Made by a program: the position numbers and the translations under genes
Notes under the pieces: model-generated
What the model was told of the DNA's origin: nothing
Database searches by the model: none
Seen by the model: only the letters and a program-made list of their open reading frames with translations
Shown here: positions 35,301 to 47,958 of the stretch, piece by piece
How the letters are laid out: every line of letters begins with the position of its first letter
Numbering within the stretch: position 1 is the first letter of the stretch
Source of the DNA: Thamnidium elegans
Taxonomy: Eukaryota > Mucoromycota > Mucoromycetes > Mucorales > Mucoraceae
Direction: 5' to 3'
NCBI GenBank assembly: GCA_025201345.1
Contig: JAIXMG010000042.1
Location: 99,513 to 163,512, forward strand
Length of the DNA: 64,000 nt

Positions 35301-37555
35301 ATGGCAGCAGATGGACCGCCTTCAAATATTTCGAATATTGAAATAGATAAACCAAAAGCACTTTTAAATCCAAACAAAGAACTCAACTCTATCAGCAATA
35401 ATATATCATCCAAAACAGAATATTCGCCCCAGTTAGCCACTTCGTTTACAGGTAAATATATATATATATATATATATTAATACGTGTTTAAGGCCATCAA
35501 ACTAATACTATATATATAAGGACACACTTTAGATGATTTAAAAAATTCAGGAGATTATAGTACTGACACAGGTTTGTAATATATATACAAAGAGAGTGAA
35601 ATATATATATTGACCTAGTTATATATATATATATCTAGATTCAGGGTCAAGAGAAAAAAATTCAGGTAACAGTAAAACTCATCATTTAAAAAAAAATGGG
35701 AAGATTGATTTTTTTTTCTTGGGTAGAAAGTAAACACAAGCCTCCAGTTGAAGATCAGCCAAGTAACAAGATAAAGGGAAAACGGGCCGTAGAAATTAAT
35801 TTTCCAACAGAAGAAATTAAAAATAATATTTCAGAAAGAATAACATTTGTCAAAAACAAACTTGGAAAAACCGAGGATAAAAGTCATCAAACGAATCCAG
35901 AATATGCTGTTATGAGTCTTAATAATACCTACATACAAACTGACGATATAGTTCTAGAACAACCGTATAGAGAAAGCTGTCTTCCCCGTGGCTCTTTTAA
36001 CGGAGAAACTAAAGAAGACACGGAACATGATTATTCAGATATGCGAGAGTATAAACCAATCGTCCCACCAAAACCAATAGGCAAAGATAAATGGCAAACC
36101 AATTTACCTCCCCATCCACCCAAGAAAGATGAACCCAAGGATTTTAACCTACCACACCATGAAGAAGGAGGATCACTTCCATTCGGTGATAACGAGCTAA
36201 ATAGTACTGATGATGAGTCAAAAAAATCCAACGAAAATAATCCAAACCATCTACAACTGTCGTACGACGAAAGAAAGAAAAATAACCTTATTTTTATTCG
36301 TAAATATGAACCAACATTTGAATTTAAAGAGAAGGATGATACTGTCAATATTCGAGAACGAATGAAACATCTAAACCAGGAATTTTGTGACAAGTGTGAA
36401 CAATTAGAAAAATATTATATAGCTGACGTCGAAAAGGAAGATAAAAAAAACATACAAATCAAGGAAGAAATTGATCAATTCAACTTATTGATAAAAGAAT
36501 TCAACGAGACATGTTCAGAACTGGAGGAGGATTTAAAGAAGGCAGATTCAGAATTATTTACTGATAGTGATATTGTATTTAAAAATTATCAAAATTTAAG
36601 AGATCAAGTTAATAATTATTTGAATAATCAAGGTTACTCTACAGAAGATCGTATCGATAGTATGGTTCAAACACTTTTAGATCGTGTTATACTATGTCAC
36701 CCATTCGAACCCTTAAAAGTCATAGAAGAATTATTCAACTCTTCAGGCCACGAAAATTGGATTGCACATGCCAGAAATCAAATCATTTCACTTCTTTTAA
36801 CGCAAGACAGGACACATGTTGATACTCAATTAACTATTGATATATTTAAACAAAACCACAAAATTTCTTTAAAGTCAATCGAATCATTGGAAAACGCCGT
36901 CAAGTTTGCATATGAACTTTCCAAGTATGCTATAGCTCCTGATATTTATTTTAACGGTGATGTATCTTTAAAAGGACTTTCATTATTAAAGAAAAAAGAA
37001 GTCTATACTAAAGTTGAATCAAAGACACCCATAACAACCGAACTCACTGTCAATCTATCAAAAGAGCAAAAGTCTCCATATATATTAGAACCTGAGAAAT
37101 TAAAGCAAGTTCATGCATCTACAATTAAACAGCAAGAAAATATATTACCACTATTAAACGAAAGACCTGCGTTACCTAAACATGATCCACAAACAAATCA
37201 CCATCTAGCAACTACTCAACCAAGCTATTCAGGTAGACAACCTTCAAAGTATCCACAAACTATGGAAAACGAACAATACAGGTTGCAAGAATGGGCGAAA
37301 CATTTGACTGAAACAACTAAAAATTGTGATTGGTGTCAACGTTACAAGGATCATAGATCTTTTGAGAAGGACAACAAAATCATAGCAATGGAAAAAGGAT
37401 GCGCAGATAAAAATTTATGTCAATTTTGTAGTGCTGTGAAAGATCACAAAAAATGTAAAAAGCTCCTGAATAAAGTAAAGTGTGAGCAATGTCAACGTTT
37501 AAAAGAATTTGAAAAAAAAAAAAGTGAAAAGCATCCATTTTTTAATTATAAATAA
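35301..37555 (+). CDS. Coiled-coil protein with C-terminal CxxC repeats, unknown function
   Basis: Exons 35301-35451, 35521-35571, 35639-35665 and 35727-37555 join in phase to 685 residues. The three short N-terminal exons encode a polar low-complexity segment; the middle (about 280-360) is a charged coiled coil (KCEQLEKYYIADVEKEDKK and following); a folded-looking helical region (about 370-490) follows; proline-rich patches (VPPKPIGKD, PPHPPKKDEP) look like SH3-type ligands. The last ~90 residues hold three similar units, CDWCQRYKDH, CQFCSAVKDHKKC and CEQCQRLKEF, i.e. CxxCxxxK(D/E)(H/F), likely zinc sites. I recognise no family. Polar introns of 50-70 nt are full of TA repeats. It converges on NUS1, with 18 bp between stops. 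Confidence 0.7.
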
Positions 37556-37573
37556 TAAAAATGGTCCTTCTAT

Positions 37574-38645
37574 TTATCGACCAAAACGTTGTTCTACTTT
37601 TGAAAATCTATATAAGCACTCTGAAAATAAATGATAGTTTAACTGATGATAATGTGAGCAATTAGTGATTTCTGTTAATCGGATATGCCAAGGAGGATAA
37701 CCATCCAATGAAATGTAATTATGTGGAAGTCCGTCGTAAACAATCATTAGATCAGGGTCTGAAATTGTATCCACTATATATATGAATAGATAGTTTAACA
37801 CATATATATTATTTGTCACATATCTAATATTTACCGTGTATATACTCATCCACTAATTTCATATCAATTATATCCTTAACAAGCACCATTTCTCGTGTTA
37901 TTTTTCCAATATGTTGCTTTCCATTTTCACTTGATAAAACTGTAAATTTAATAGCTATTAAAATAATAAGTAATTATATCTTGCCAAACTATATCTATAT
38001 ACATATAATTTACCAGGTCTCTTTTTTTCTTCAAGTGTAGATGTTTTTATCCATTCATGTAACATTGCAGATTGTTGTTTATATAAATCCATTGACATTG
38101 ACTTCAAAACACCTTTTTGTAATAATTTTTTTTTTAGAAAGGTACAACTAAATACTTTTCCTTTTCAACTCACCTGAAGCATCGTAAACAGATACTTCTT
38201 TAATACCAAACTCCCAAGCCCAACAAGTCATGAAAGAAATATTATACATTGTCTCTTGCCAATCCTTTAAAGATCTGGTGCTTAATAATTCACGTGAAAC
38301 ATTAATAGAAAGGTGTTGTGGAATTTTTGTCAGTTGAGTTTTATCATGTCGAATGCGTTGAAGAATACTTTGGTTATATCGAATCATATTATATTTTGTA
38401 TACACATAACGGTATAAAGTCTTTATAGCAACGTAGGATATAAATATAAAATGAACAGTATACAGTGTCCATGTAAGAAATACATGATATAGTGAGTTAT
38501 CGTCCTTTCGATTTTTCTCTCTTCTATTTTTTATCTCAGTTTCTGTTTCTACAAACTTTATATTTGGTATATCAACTGTTGAAAGTTGTATTGTTTGTTC
38601 CTCTTCTTGCTTCACCACCATTGTTTCTGTCAAGACTGTAGTCAT
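37574..38645 (-). CDS. NUS1: NUS1/NgBR subunit of cis-prenyltransferase
   Basis: Four exons in transcript order, 38645-38174, 38112-38014, 37954-37835 and 37773-37574, close in phase to 296 residues. A polar N-terminus is followed by one membrane helix near 50-75 (FLTWTLYTVHFIFISYVAI). The C-terminal half has the degenerate cis-prenyltransferase fold: DPDLMIV, LDGYPPWHIRLTEI and a C-terminal R-F-G (the RxG motif that completes the partner's active site). Nus1 pairs with Rer2/Srt1 (DHDDS) in the ER membrane to make dehydrodolichyl diphosphate for dolichol and protein glycosylation. It lacks the catalytic residues itself, as expected. Confidence 0.88.
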
Positions 38646-38756
38646 TTTTTTTTATATTTATTTAAAAAAGAAAGAGAGAGAGAGAGAAAAAAAAAAGCAC
38701 TGACTTTTAAACTAAATAAATAAGCCATTTAAATAAGGCCACACACACATGCAAAT

Positions 38757-39384
38757 TTAACTTTTTTTCTCGTCATCCTTAATATCAACGATTTGGATTC
38801 CTTCCTGCTTCATCCATACTAGACCGGTAAACGCAATAGTTAACAACGTAACCCAACCAGCATATAGGCCAAAACCAATATACCCAAATCTTTTTATCTT
38901 CATGCCTAATGGAATATTTACCAACGCCAACACCATCAAAGTCCTACCAAGCCAAATATGAACTCGGTTATTCCAGGGACGACTAGCTGGTAAGCAGTTA
39001 TTCTTTAACCGATAACGAAATACACAATGATTGATAACGCCAATAGCTACTTGTATCCATGCCCCAATAGTCAATATTGTACCAATGGTCTATGTATAAA
39101 TATGTATAAATTAAAAGAATGTAAACAATTATATAAAAAATATTTACTGAGTGTGGCTTTAATCGAATGGTTCCAGCAGCTATAAATCCAATTAAACCAG
39201 AGATAGTAAGCGGCAAAAATGCAGCTGTCGCCATGACAGCCATATGTACTTTCGTTCCCCACGTCTTATTCTTCTTTCTAGCATAAATATTAGCACCTAC
39301 TGCAAACGGTACTGCCACCAACCAAACAAATGCCATTAACCCTCCGTGCACTAATATTAATTGATGTTTTAAATTTGTATCCAT
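38757..39384 (-). CDS. Cytochrome b561-domain membrane protein
   Basis: Exons 39384-39148 and 39089-38757 join in phase to 189 residues. About five membrane helices are seen. Four histidines fit the b561 haem-ligand pattern: LVHGGLMAF, TKVHMAVMA, INHCVFRYRL and RVHIWLGRT. Small stand-alone b561 proteins in fungi are predicted to move electrons across internal or plasma membranes (ascorbate or ferric reductase type activity); some are the membrane part of DOMON-fused oxidoreductases, but no DOMON domain is present. The basic-acidic tail (DIKDDEKKS) should face the cytosol. Start is the first ATG and is preceded by an A-rich leader. Confidence 0.78.
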
Positions 39385-39448
39385 ATTTTTAAAATAATAA
39401 AAAATAATAAAAGAAAGTAAAAAAGGAAAGGAAATATTTTTTATTCTT

Positions 39449-40666
39449 TTATGATATCAATTTAACTGCGTTTGTTAACTTCCCCAAAGGCTCCTTCATA
39501 TCTTGAGGAATGTATTCTAAAAGGTTTTCAAACAATCGAGTTCTTTCCGCATACAAAGCATCTACAAAAAAAAAAAAAAAAAAAGTTTATATGTAAAATA
39601 TGATAGGGTTTGTATTTATTTACCTTGGGACTTTAAGATTTCATTCTTGAAGGATTCCTTTGTCTCATCATCATCCACCATAGTTTCCAAAAAACACAAA
39701 TTGGCACACATTTGATGGAACTCGCTTGACTCCAGCTCATTTTCATGGTTTACAACTGGCGCTACCTGCGTACGTAAATAATCCAAGGCCTCTAAAGTAG
39801 CCGCACTCACATCATCTTCCAAATATTGATCACACGCATGACTACATAACTCTCTCAACTTTTGCATTCGAATCATATAAAAGCTGCGTCTCAGTATAGA
39901 AGAAGGATCTGGTTTTGTCAGTTGCAGCTCCCAAAAATCGTCCAATCGTTTACTAGGATCTAAATTATCACCAGGGTTACCTCCAAAAATGTACTGAGTC
40001 TTGGTGGAGGGATCATACACCATTTGATGAGCAAACCTTGGACAAGGTGCATGCCTAAATTCTCTACTTTCGTTCTGATAGACTTTTTGCCATTCATTAT
40101 TTTTGATGGAATAGACCCAAAGTGCGTTCCTGACAATATCGCTACCAGGGTTACGCATATAACCTGACAATACGTATAATTCTTGTAATTCTTCATCAAT
40201 CGTTGCTCGCTGTGTAAACCCTGCATCTGGTCCTGCGTCCTTGGAGTAATCTTGTGCTATTTCTGTGACCACGTCTTGATCTACCTCGTATCTATAGAGA
40301 TCTGACAAGTAATCTTTTACGCGTTGACCTGCAAACACGTATAGTAATCGATTACTTTGATCAAACAGCATGGAATGTCCTACTCTTGATTTTAAAGGAA
40401 CTAAACTTTTTGGTTCTGTTGTTTTCATATCATCATTCCTAATAAATATTTTAAAAAAATTAATCGTTATTAAAAAAATTATATATATATATTCGTACCT
40501 CACAAGTTTCCAATGATTTAGTTTTATATTATAAGCATATAAACCACTATAGTTTTGAATGTTTGTATCTCCATTTACTGTTCTTCCTCCAAACACATAG
40601 AGTGTTTCTCCTTCTGAATCTACACACATTTGATGATCAAATATCAATTCAGGACCTCCTTCCAAC

Positions 40667-40702
<36 letters not shown>

Positions 40703-41762
40703 GATTAGTTACTGTTGCAAATATTGTTCTCATAGTCACTCACAGCTGTATGATTATTAATTTTAATCCATTGATCAAATTCAACATAGTATCTATAAAA
40801 ATCCGATTCAAGTGATTGACCAGCTGGAGATTCAACGTATCTTCCCAACACAAATATGGATTTACTAGCAGGATCAAAGCAAACTTTATGACAAGAACGA
40901 GGCGTAGGACCTCCTTGTCTATATAATTTTGAATAAAAAAAACACACTGTTTTTTTTTATAAAAAATACTTACAGTTGAGTATCCAAACTTATTAAATGC
41001 CATTTACCCTCTTCTATATCAAAGCACCAAAAATCCGCTAAATCACGTTTACCATCCCATCCACCAAACACATAAATCAGCCTATCCTGCACGTTAATAC
41101 ACATCTGATGTCCACCTCTAGCACTTGGCGAATCATCCGTTTCAATTTTCTTCCAAAACGGTGTATAAGGTGAGGACTCAGAATAAGGTTTGTATATCTC
41201 TCGCTTATGCGCTTGATTTAATACTTGTTCTGCTGCACCAAAATTAGCATCAATGACGAGGTGGTTATGTAAGTCGGATAGTAACGGATGTTCTAGTTCA
41301 ACACCTGTCTTTGTCTTTAGAATATGGAATACGTCCATCATGTTTTTTTGACGAAAGTACTTTAGACAAAGACGAGTAGTTTCCATTTCTTTAAACTAAA
41401 GGATAAAGTTTAGTATTGTTTTTTTTATGGAAAAAAAAAAGATGTATATTCAATTTAATACTTACATTTTCAAATTCTGAACAAACTCGTTGAATAACAG
41501 ATTCTTCATTAATACCACGTACTTCAACGTACCATATACTGTAATTGAAATTAGCTCCAAATGCTGATAGTGGTACTATTTTGATATATTTCATTGGAAA
41601 AATCTACTCTACTTGATTAGTCCCTTTTTGTCTGGCAAACCATAGATTTTTTTTTTACCATGTTTTTTTGTTGATTTTTTAATGGAAATGATTCAGGTTC
41701 CGTATCATTTTTTAAGCCTACAATACAACAAAAAAATTAGCCAGTTTTTTTTTTATGTGAGC

Positions 41763-41800
<38 letters not shown>

Positions 41801-42410
41801 GCTGTGTAATATTTCAATCATGTCATCTTGAGGATCCATACCACCGTATACTTTAAATTCTTTTAAATTACATACATGACCTTTATGGAATTTACCAAAC
41901 GTAATAGAACCTATCACCTTTTTTCTTTAGCTTAAAATAATTCCCGACTTCTTACAAAAACTTACGAGCAACAACAGGTCTATCAAATTTAACCGTGACA
42001 TACTGCTCATGATCATGTAACCCACTAGACCACCTTGACGCCTGCTGAGTAGGTTTATTCACACTGATATGATGCGGATGATACGACCCTGAATGAGAGG
42101 AATAATCATGAATTGTATAATTCAACACAACCTCTTTTGACATTGCCATCATGGACACAGAAGATATTTGTGCTGCACGAGTCATATGTTGACGAGTCAA
42201 AGCTGCAATTGTACTGGTATCCGTCTTTTTAGGTGATGTGGTATAATAAATATTATTCAATCGACTTTGTAACGTACTTTGCTGATTAAATCGTTTATTA
42301 TTTCCTTGCATTAAATTATGTGTAATATAAGGTGCCTGATTGGTGGATAAAATGTCTTTATTTATATCTTCAGTACTACTACTACTATCATTATTATTAA
42401 ACAAATCCAT
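39449..42410 (-). CDS. MKLN1: Muskelin (kelch/LisH/CTLH subunit of the GID/CTLH ubiquitin ligase)
   Basis: Nine exons in transcript order, 42410-41966, 41910-41800, 41717-41659, 41603-41466, 41395-40974, 40918-40744, 40665-40499, 40438-39624 and 39561-39449, close in phase to 814 residues (human 735). Order: Asn/Ser-rich start; discoidin-like domain (NYTIHDYSSHSGSYHP, RWSSGLHDHEQYVTVKFDRP, YIKIVPLSAFGANFNYSIWY); LisH/CTLH (TTRLCLKYFRQKNMMDVF) near 255; six kelch repeats (ARGGHQMCI...VYVFGGWDG, RFAHQMVYD...YIFGG); a muskelin-specific helical tail. In animals it is a subunit of the CTLH E3 ligase, a relative of yeast GID. The acceptor at 41603 was chosen because the one nine bases earlier gives a stop. 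Confidence 0.92.
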
Positions 42411-43119
42411 TTTTTTTTTAAAAAAAAGAAGAGGAGAAAGAAAGATTGAAAAGGTGACGGAAGGAGAAGGAATTGCGTATATATATATATATATATATAT
42501 ATCTTTTTTTTAAAAAAAAACGATACACTTGGAATGTTACGTTTTGCGCATGATAATAATTTAGCCTGGTTTGCACGCTGTCAAGACAACGATTTCAAAC
42601 TCTATTTTCTTCCGCTTGTTAGAATGAATGTGCTACTTTAAAGAATCAAGATATATATATTTAATTACAATGGTACATTATGTACATAATTTAAGTCATA
42701 AATAAAGTAACAATTAAGATGGCCTGAAAAGGAATCATAAAAAGCTCCTAATTATATGGTTATTTCCGAGCGTAATCTAAACATATATAAAAAAAAAAGA
42801 TTGCTAGCGGGGTAGTCCTTTGATAACCACTCCTTTTTTTTTACAGAAAAAAGGTCTATTTAAACAAGCCATCTTCAAAGTATTTAATTCAGAATCGACT
42901 TTATGGGTTTCAAGAAGTTTTGTATAACGGCTCTAATTTGTGTTTCCATTAATAGATTCCCAAAAACAGTAGGAAACTCTGCTCTCAACCAGATGATTGT
43001 AGTCCCGATTTAGACAACAACAATCCACTTTTTATCTTTTTCCGGCTTTCGCTTTTTTTTTTTTTTTTTACTCTACTCTCTCTTTCTCTTTTATCCTTTC
43101 ATCTTTTTTTATATCTTGT
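42411..43119. other. Intergenic region between divergent muskelin and zinc-cluster genes
   Basis: A (TA)n run lies at about 42478-42502 and a T-rich pyrimidine tract (about 43028-43110) precedes the ATG at 43120. No gene is seen. Confidence 0.4.
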
Positions 43120-43464
43120 ATGAATACTGAACCTCGAAAAAAACGAGCAAAGATTGTAAGCGCATGCAGCGAATGTCGACGAAAAAAGACAAAATGCAAT
43201 GGAGAACAACCGTGCCGAAATTGTCAAAAGTCAGTTGTTGAATGTACTTATCCAATAATGCAAGATAACAAACGAACAGGTAAATTAGCTTTAGAGGCTA
43301 TAGAAGATAGATTAAAGACAATTGAAGATATGCTCAAGACAATATTAGAGTCAATGCCTGCCGATGATAGGTTACCGTCCATTCATAACCTATCTTCTCC
43401 TTTACAGTTTGACAATCGACAGTTACCTCCACTTGATTCAATTAATAAAAAACGTAAAAGATGA
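43120..43464 (+). CDS. Small Zn2Cys6 DNA-binding protein
   Basis: Single-exon frame of 114 residues. A basic start (RKKRAK) leads into a fungal zinc cluster: Cys16, 19, 26, 32, 35 and 42, in the order CSEC-RRKKTK-C-NGEQP-C-RNC-QKSVVE-C, followed by YP. A heptad-like linker and short coiled coil (AIEDRLKTIEDMLKTILESM) fits the dimerisation element of Gal4-type factors. There is no middle-homology region, so it is far shorter than usual family members (500 aa or more); a basic KKRKR tail ends it. It may act as a small regulator or inhibitor. It is the last host-like gene before the repeat-rich region. Confidence 0.8.
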   Translation: MNTEPRKKRAKIVSACSECRRKKTKCNGEQPCRNCQKSVVECTYPIMQDNKRTGKLALEAIEDRLKTIEDMLKTILESMPADDRLPSIHNLSSPLQFDNRQLPPLDSINKKRKR

Positions 43465-44416
43465 CAGAATCATTTTCTTATATCAACCCCATATATAATA
43501 CAAATTATCCCCCCACCACCAATTACCCTTTAATAATAATAAAAAGATGTATACCTTAAATACTTTTTAAACACATTGACTTGCCCATTTCAATCAACTC
43601 GCAGTAGCTGCAAAATAAAACAGGCTTCTTATTACTCTATTTGTTCCTGTATACACGTGACTAAAATATGTCTCAAGAAACTAAACTTTTTACGGAAAAT
43701 AAAATAAGCCGATGACACTCTAAACGCTACAAAACATAAAAATAAAATCCTCAGAGTTCTAGCAAAGCAAATTATTTTGTCTCCTGTAATAATGAAAATA
43801 ATTAGTTCCAAATAATACAAATTACTAAAGTTAAACTCACTCCAAAAGTCTGATAAAGTCAATGACGAAACAGTATTTCCTTACATAAATTAGTTAGCTC
43901 ACAAACCCTCTTCTATCTTTAAAACCTACAAATCCCAATGACGCTTATATTTAAATAAACTTCACCCGGTATAATTTAATTATGTACCCTCCTTTTTTTT
44001 GGGATTCTTTGGGGCATTTGAAAATAGGAAAACCCAAACTTTCTCGCACACCACTTTCGGTTCGTGATGTCACTTTTCTACAATAGAGTGAGATTTGATC
44101 TACACAATATAAATCAAGGAACCTGATGTGATCAAGCATATATATAAATATATATTCTCATATATACTTACACGTACATGATTATCTCTTGTGTCTTTAT
44201 CTCTTAACGACTAATTAATACTTATTTAACTAAACCTTACCGACAGCGTCTAGTAGTTAGTGATACAGCACATTACAAGAATTGTACTTAAACTCGACTA
44301 TAAAAAAGCTATATAAACCTATACCTTTTTTCGCTTAATAAAACGATTATCTTTCTTTTGCGACTGATTACTTTTTAGTATCTTTCTGTTTTTATTTTAT
44401 TTTGAATCTTCACTAC
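43465..44416. other. AT-rich intergenic DNA at the edge of the repeat region
   Basis: No gene is seen. Bases about 44133-44211 closely resemble 46613-46700 in the same orientation (shared TATTCTCATATAT and CATGATTATCTC blocks), so repeat-derived DNA begins here. Confidence 0.5.
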
Positions 44417-44698
44417 TGTGTTATTGACGGTTATAAAATAAAAGTGAATATCAAAACACAAAAAATAAAATATAATAACAGAAAATTATCAGACTTTAAA
44501 AAGGTAAAATGTTTTTTTTATACGAAAATGTGCGTGCTTTATACACATATTGGATTTAAATAGACGTTTATCATAAGATATGAAACTTAGACAGTATTAG
44601 CAAACCATTCATATATGAGCAACTTGAATATAGAATAGTTTCTTTAGAAAACTAATTATAACAGCAGCAATGCTTGTTATCTTTCTAATTGGCTTCGG
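44417..44698 (+). repeat. LTR fragment A (truncated)
   Basis: Starts TGTGTTATTGACGGTTATAA and is the inverse of the right end of LTR copy B (50683-51230): both share, in opposite orientation, the CTTTTTAAAGTCTGATAATTTT block, ATAAGCGT(C/T)TATTTAAATCC and GATAACAAGCATTGCTGCTG-like stretches. Homology stops near 44698, so about half of the ~545-bp unit is present. Confidence 0.75.
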
Positions 44699-46456
44699 CA
44701 CAGTGTTTAAACCAAAATATTGCAAAGCGAATTCCATACCAAGTGTCTACCAAATGAAACACATTTGATATGCATTCGATATGTATATTGATATATTTTT
44801 TTTCCTTTTTGTTTTTTTTTCTACCGAGTGGATCACTACTTCCTACCAAGTGTTTGGCTATTGGTGAAAACCAAATTTAGGTTGTTCGTGCATGCTCTTT
44901 TTTTTTTTTTTTCAGCACCATATCATACTTTTTTTTATGTAATGTTAGCAATGTTATACTGCGTATTATTTGCATGTATATTAATATTATTTATCCAATA
45001 CAATATCCTTAATATATGTATAACTCTATATAAATACTATTTTATGATTATATCGGAACGAAAAGAAGGAATATATACATATATATAGCTATATCCGAAC
45101 GGATTTATTCCGTCGACGTATCAAAAATAACATATAAAATAATTTACCATAAAAAAACGATATAAAAAGCGATATAACAAGCGATATAAAAAACGATATT
45201 GTAATGAAAAGGTAGCTATAATTAAATATAATTAGATTATCATTGAAGAAGAGAAAGGTAGTATTGCTAATCTGAGTTAAGGACGAATAAATTACCGATT
45301 TGGATTACAAAGGAAAATGTAAATTGATATTACAAGTATAACAAAAGATGATTGACAGAATATAAATTTATTAAAAGGAGATAATAAAAGTATAAAGAAT
45401 AATAAGGATATTAAACAGATATAAACTCTGAGGTTGTATTTATATCTGCGGTCTAAGTATTTATAATGATATGTGAGAATGTTATTAATTCAGAATATAT
45501 AAGTTGCTATGTAATCTTATTGATATAATTCCCTTGAGTCGTTACAGATATATACGAAACGATACGTTAAATAACATTGCAATTGGGCAGAAAAGTTATT
45601 TTATTAAGAAAAAAAAACTATATCTATCTTTATAGGCGTATAACGTGTAATTGTCTGACTAGAAATTTCTTTATACTTGTATCCACAAGCGTGGGTATAG
45701 CCTCTTTGCGTACTAAAAGATCAAGTGGCAACTTAAAAGAAGAACAATAGATAGCAGCAATCAGTTTCGGAAAGGCTTAATACAAATCATTAAAATAGGT
45801 TCAATATCTTACATCCTACTTTGATAATATACTTTTAGACCAGAAGTATGCTATACATGAATACATAAAAAAAAAAACTAAGTAATTATTAGTTATATAT
45901 CATCATGATATATATATAGCGATCTTACTCAAAAAAAAAAAAGTCAAATCATAATATATATCTTTGAGGCTATGAAATCTAGAAAAAAAAAAAATAGAAA
46001 CAATACAATAAATTAATTAACTTTTTACCATCATTAATTTTTTTTTTAAAAAAAAATATTTGAATAGAGTAATATTTGAATAGAGAGGTGTCAAAAGAAA
46101 AAAAAAGTTATGAAAACTAAAGTAAAAAAAGAAAGAAAAAAATAACTTTTTTGTTTATTTCTTCTCTTATAGTCTTCAATAAAAAAAAAAGTAACTTTAT
46201 ACTGTATATATATATATATAAAAAATCATTAACAAATACACATCTGATCAAATAAGATGCCGGTGTAATATTTCTAAAAAAAAAGAACCATGCCCACTGG
46301 TACATTAAAAACTTAACATGAATACCGGTAGAATATTTTAAAAAAGAAGATATGTAGTTAATCCTGCACTGTTGGAATATAGATAAAATGTATAGCATTC
46401 TGAGTAAGTAGCATATGTTGTAATTCCATCCGTTAATGAACTAAAATAAGTCTCTC
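44699..46456. other. Very AT-rich DNA without a gene
   Basis: No gene is seen. A short array of GCGATATAA-like units lies at about 45155-45198. Longest open frames are poly-hydrophobic readings of T runs and are not credible. Confidence 0.5.
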
Positions 46457-46606
46457 TGTTGTATCCAAATAATATACAGTAATATAATTTATACATAGTT
46501 TTACACGAAACTATAAACAAATGTAATATTAGCAACATATTACTTAGATCTTATTACTATTCTATATATCGACGAGATACATGTAATCACAAAGTATTAG
46601 TGTAAC
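46457..46606 (-). repeat. LTR-like fragment, inverted mate of 50435-50583
   Basis: Reads TGTTGTATCCAAATAATATA at its left end. The reverse complement of 50435-50583 matches it over about 150 bp with roughly one difference in ten. The TGTTGTA terminus is the same as that of LTR copies B and C, so it belongs to the same or a sister LTR family. Confidence 0.75.
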
Positions 46607-47277
46607 TGATGCAATTAAGCATATACAAATACATATTCTCATATATATTTACATATGCATGATTATCTCACGCGTCTTTATCCCTTTATGACTATAGAAA
46701 ATGTATCATTGTATCACTTTTTAGCTGTTACACCATGCTTTGTTATACACATATTTATCATTCGTTATAACGTAGTACAAAGATAGACGTTTTTTATTTA
46801 AATAAATTATATGTTACCAATAAAATTAGGTATTCCATTTTTTTTTATAATTTCTTTTTTTCAAGTAACTTTGCTTTTCTATACAAACTTATTAAAAATA
46901 TAATCATTTCTCTAAGTCTTTTTTTCACACGATTGTATGTATTACCTAGATTTATGTTTTATCTAATACCTATTATTTTCGTATTTTTTTTATATCATAA
47001 ATAAAGCTATCAGACATGAAACATATAATAGTATATATATTCAGAGACACATTATTTGGAGATTACCTTTTTTATTATTATGATTTAATTTTATGTGGTA
47101 TTTTTTATTTCTTATTTGATTACTAATCAAGGAATACAGAGATATAAATTTTAAATGATTAAAAGGATCATGTGATAATATTATTTAAACTTCTAATTTA
47201 TTTTTTAAAAAGTATTGGATAAATTGTTTTTCTTTTAAATTTGCTTTCTTTTATTATTTAATATTATTTTGTTAAAT

Positions 47278-47523
47278 ATGTATGACGCAATTACTCTTAA
47301 GGAAAGGTTTTCTGTCGAGAAAAAGATAATGTCATGTACAAACTTGATTTGGGACATAGATTCAAGTTATAAATTGGGTTTTATTGAAAATAAAGAAGAA
47401 TTGAAGATATTTTGCAGAACTTTAACAGATTCCGAACTTCGTCAACTCTCAAACGTTATTCAAGAGGATTATGACCTAAGGTATCCGAAACCAGTTCACC
47501 AGCGCCGTTATTACCGAAAATAA
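47278..47523 (+). CDS. Short hypothetical frame (81 aa)
   Basis: ATG at 47278 to a stop at 47523. The reading is balanced in composition (MYDAITLKERFSVEKKIM, then LTDSELRQLSNVIQEDYD) and unlike the homopolymer readings around it, so it may be a real exon or a relic of a mobile-element gene. It lies 435 bp upstream of the Merlin-like transposase stub on the same strand. No family is recognised. Confidence 0.3.
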   Translation: MYDAITLKERFSVEKKIMSCTNLIWDIDSSYKLGFIENKEELKIFCRTLTDSELRQLSNVIQEDYDLRYPKPVHQRRYYRK

Positions 47524-47958
47524 AAATTTAAAAAACTTGAATATTATACTTTATATTTTAAAAATCTATTTTCAAATTCATTAAATAATAATAAAAGCAA
47601 TATAAATGAATAATCTTTTTAATATTTATTAAGAGGAACTATAATTATAAATAAAAGAATTGTGTTAATATGAAATAAAAATAATTATTCTATGTTGATA
47701 TAAGTCCTATTATTGAGGTGTATATAATTGGAGGTATTTTTATAATCATATTTAATATCTGAATTTGAAGAAATAAAATATATTTACATTATTGATAAAC
47801 AATTTTTTTTTTAAAAAATAAATACATATTATTTAGTTCTTGTTATTTAAAACATCTTCATAAAATATGTAGCGTTTGAGAATGTATCCTAATATAACTC
47901 TCAGATTTAGTTTAACATATAAAATTAAAAATTGAATTATTTTATTATTATAAAACAT

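Noticed and set aside
45155..45198. CRISPR-like array from repeated GCGATATAA units
   Set aside because: Units are contiguous and tiny without spacers; it is a microsatellite in a eukaryote.
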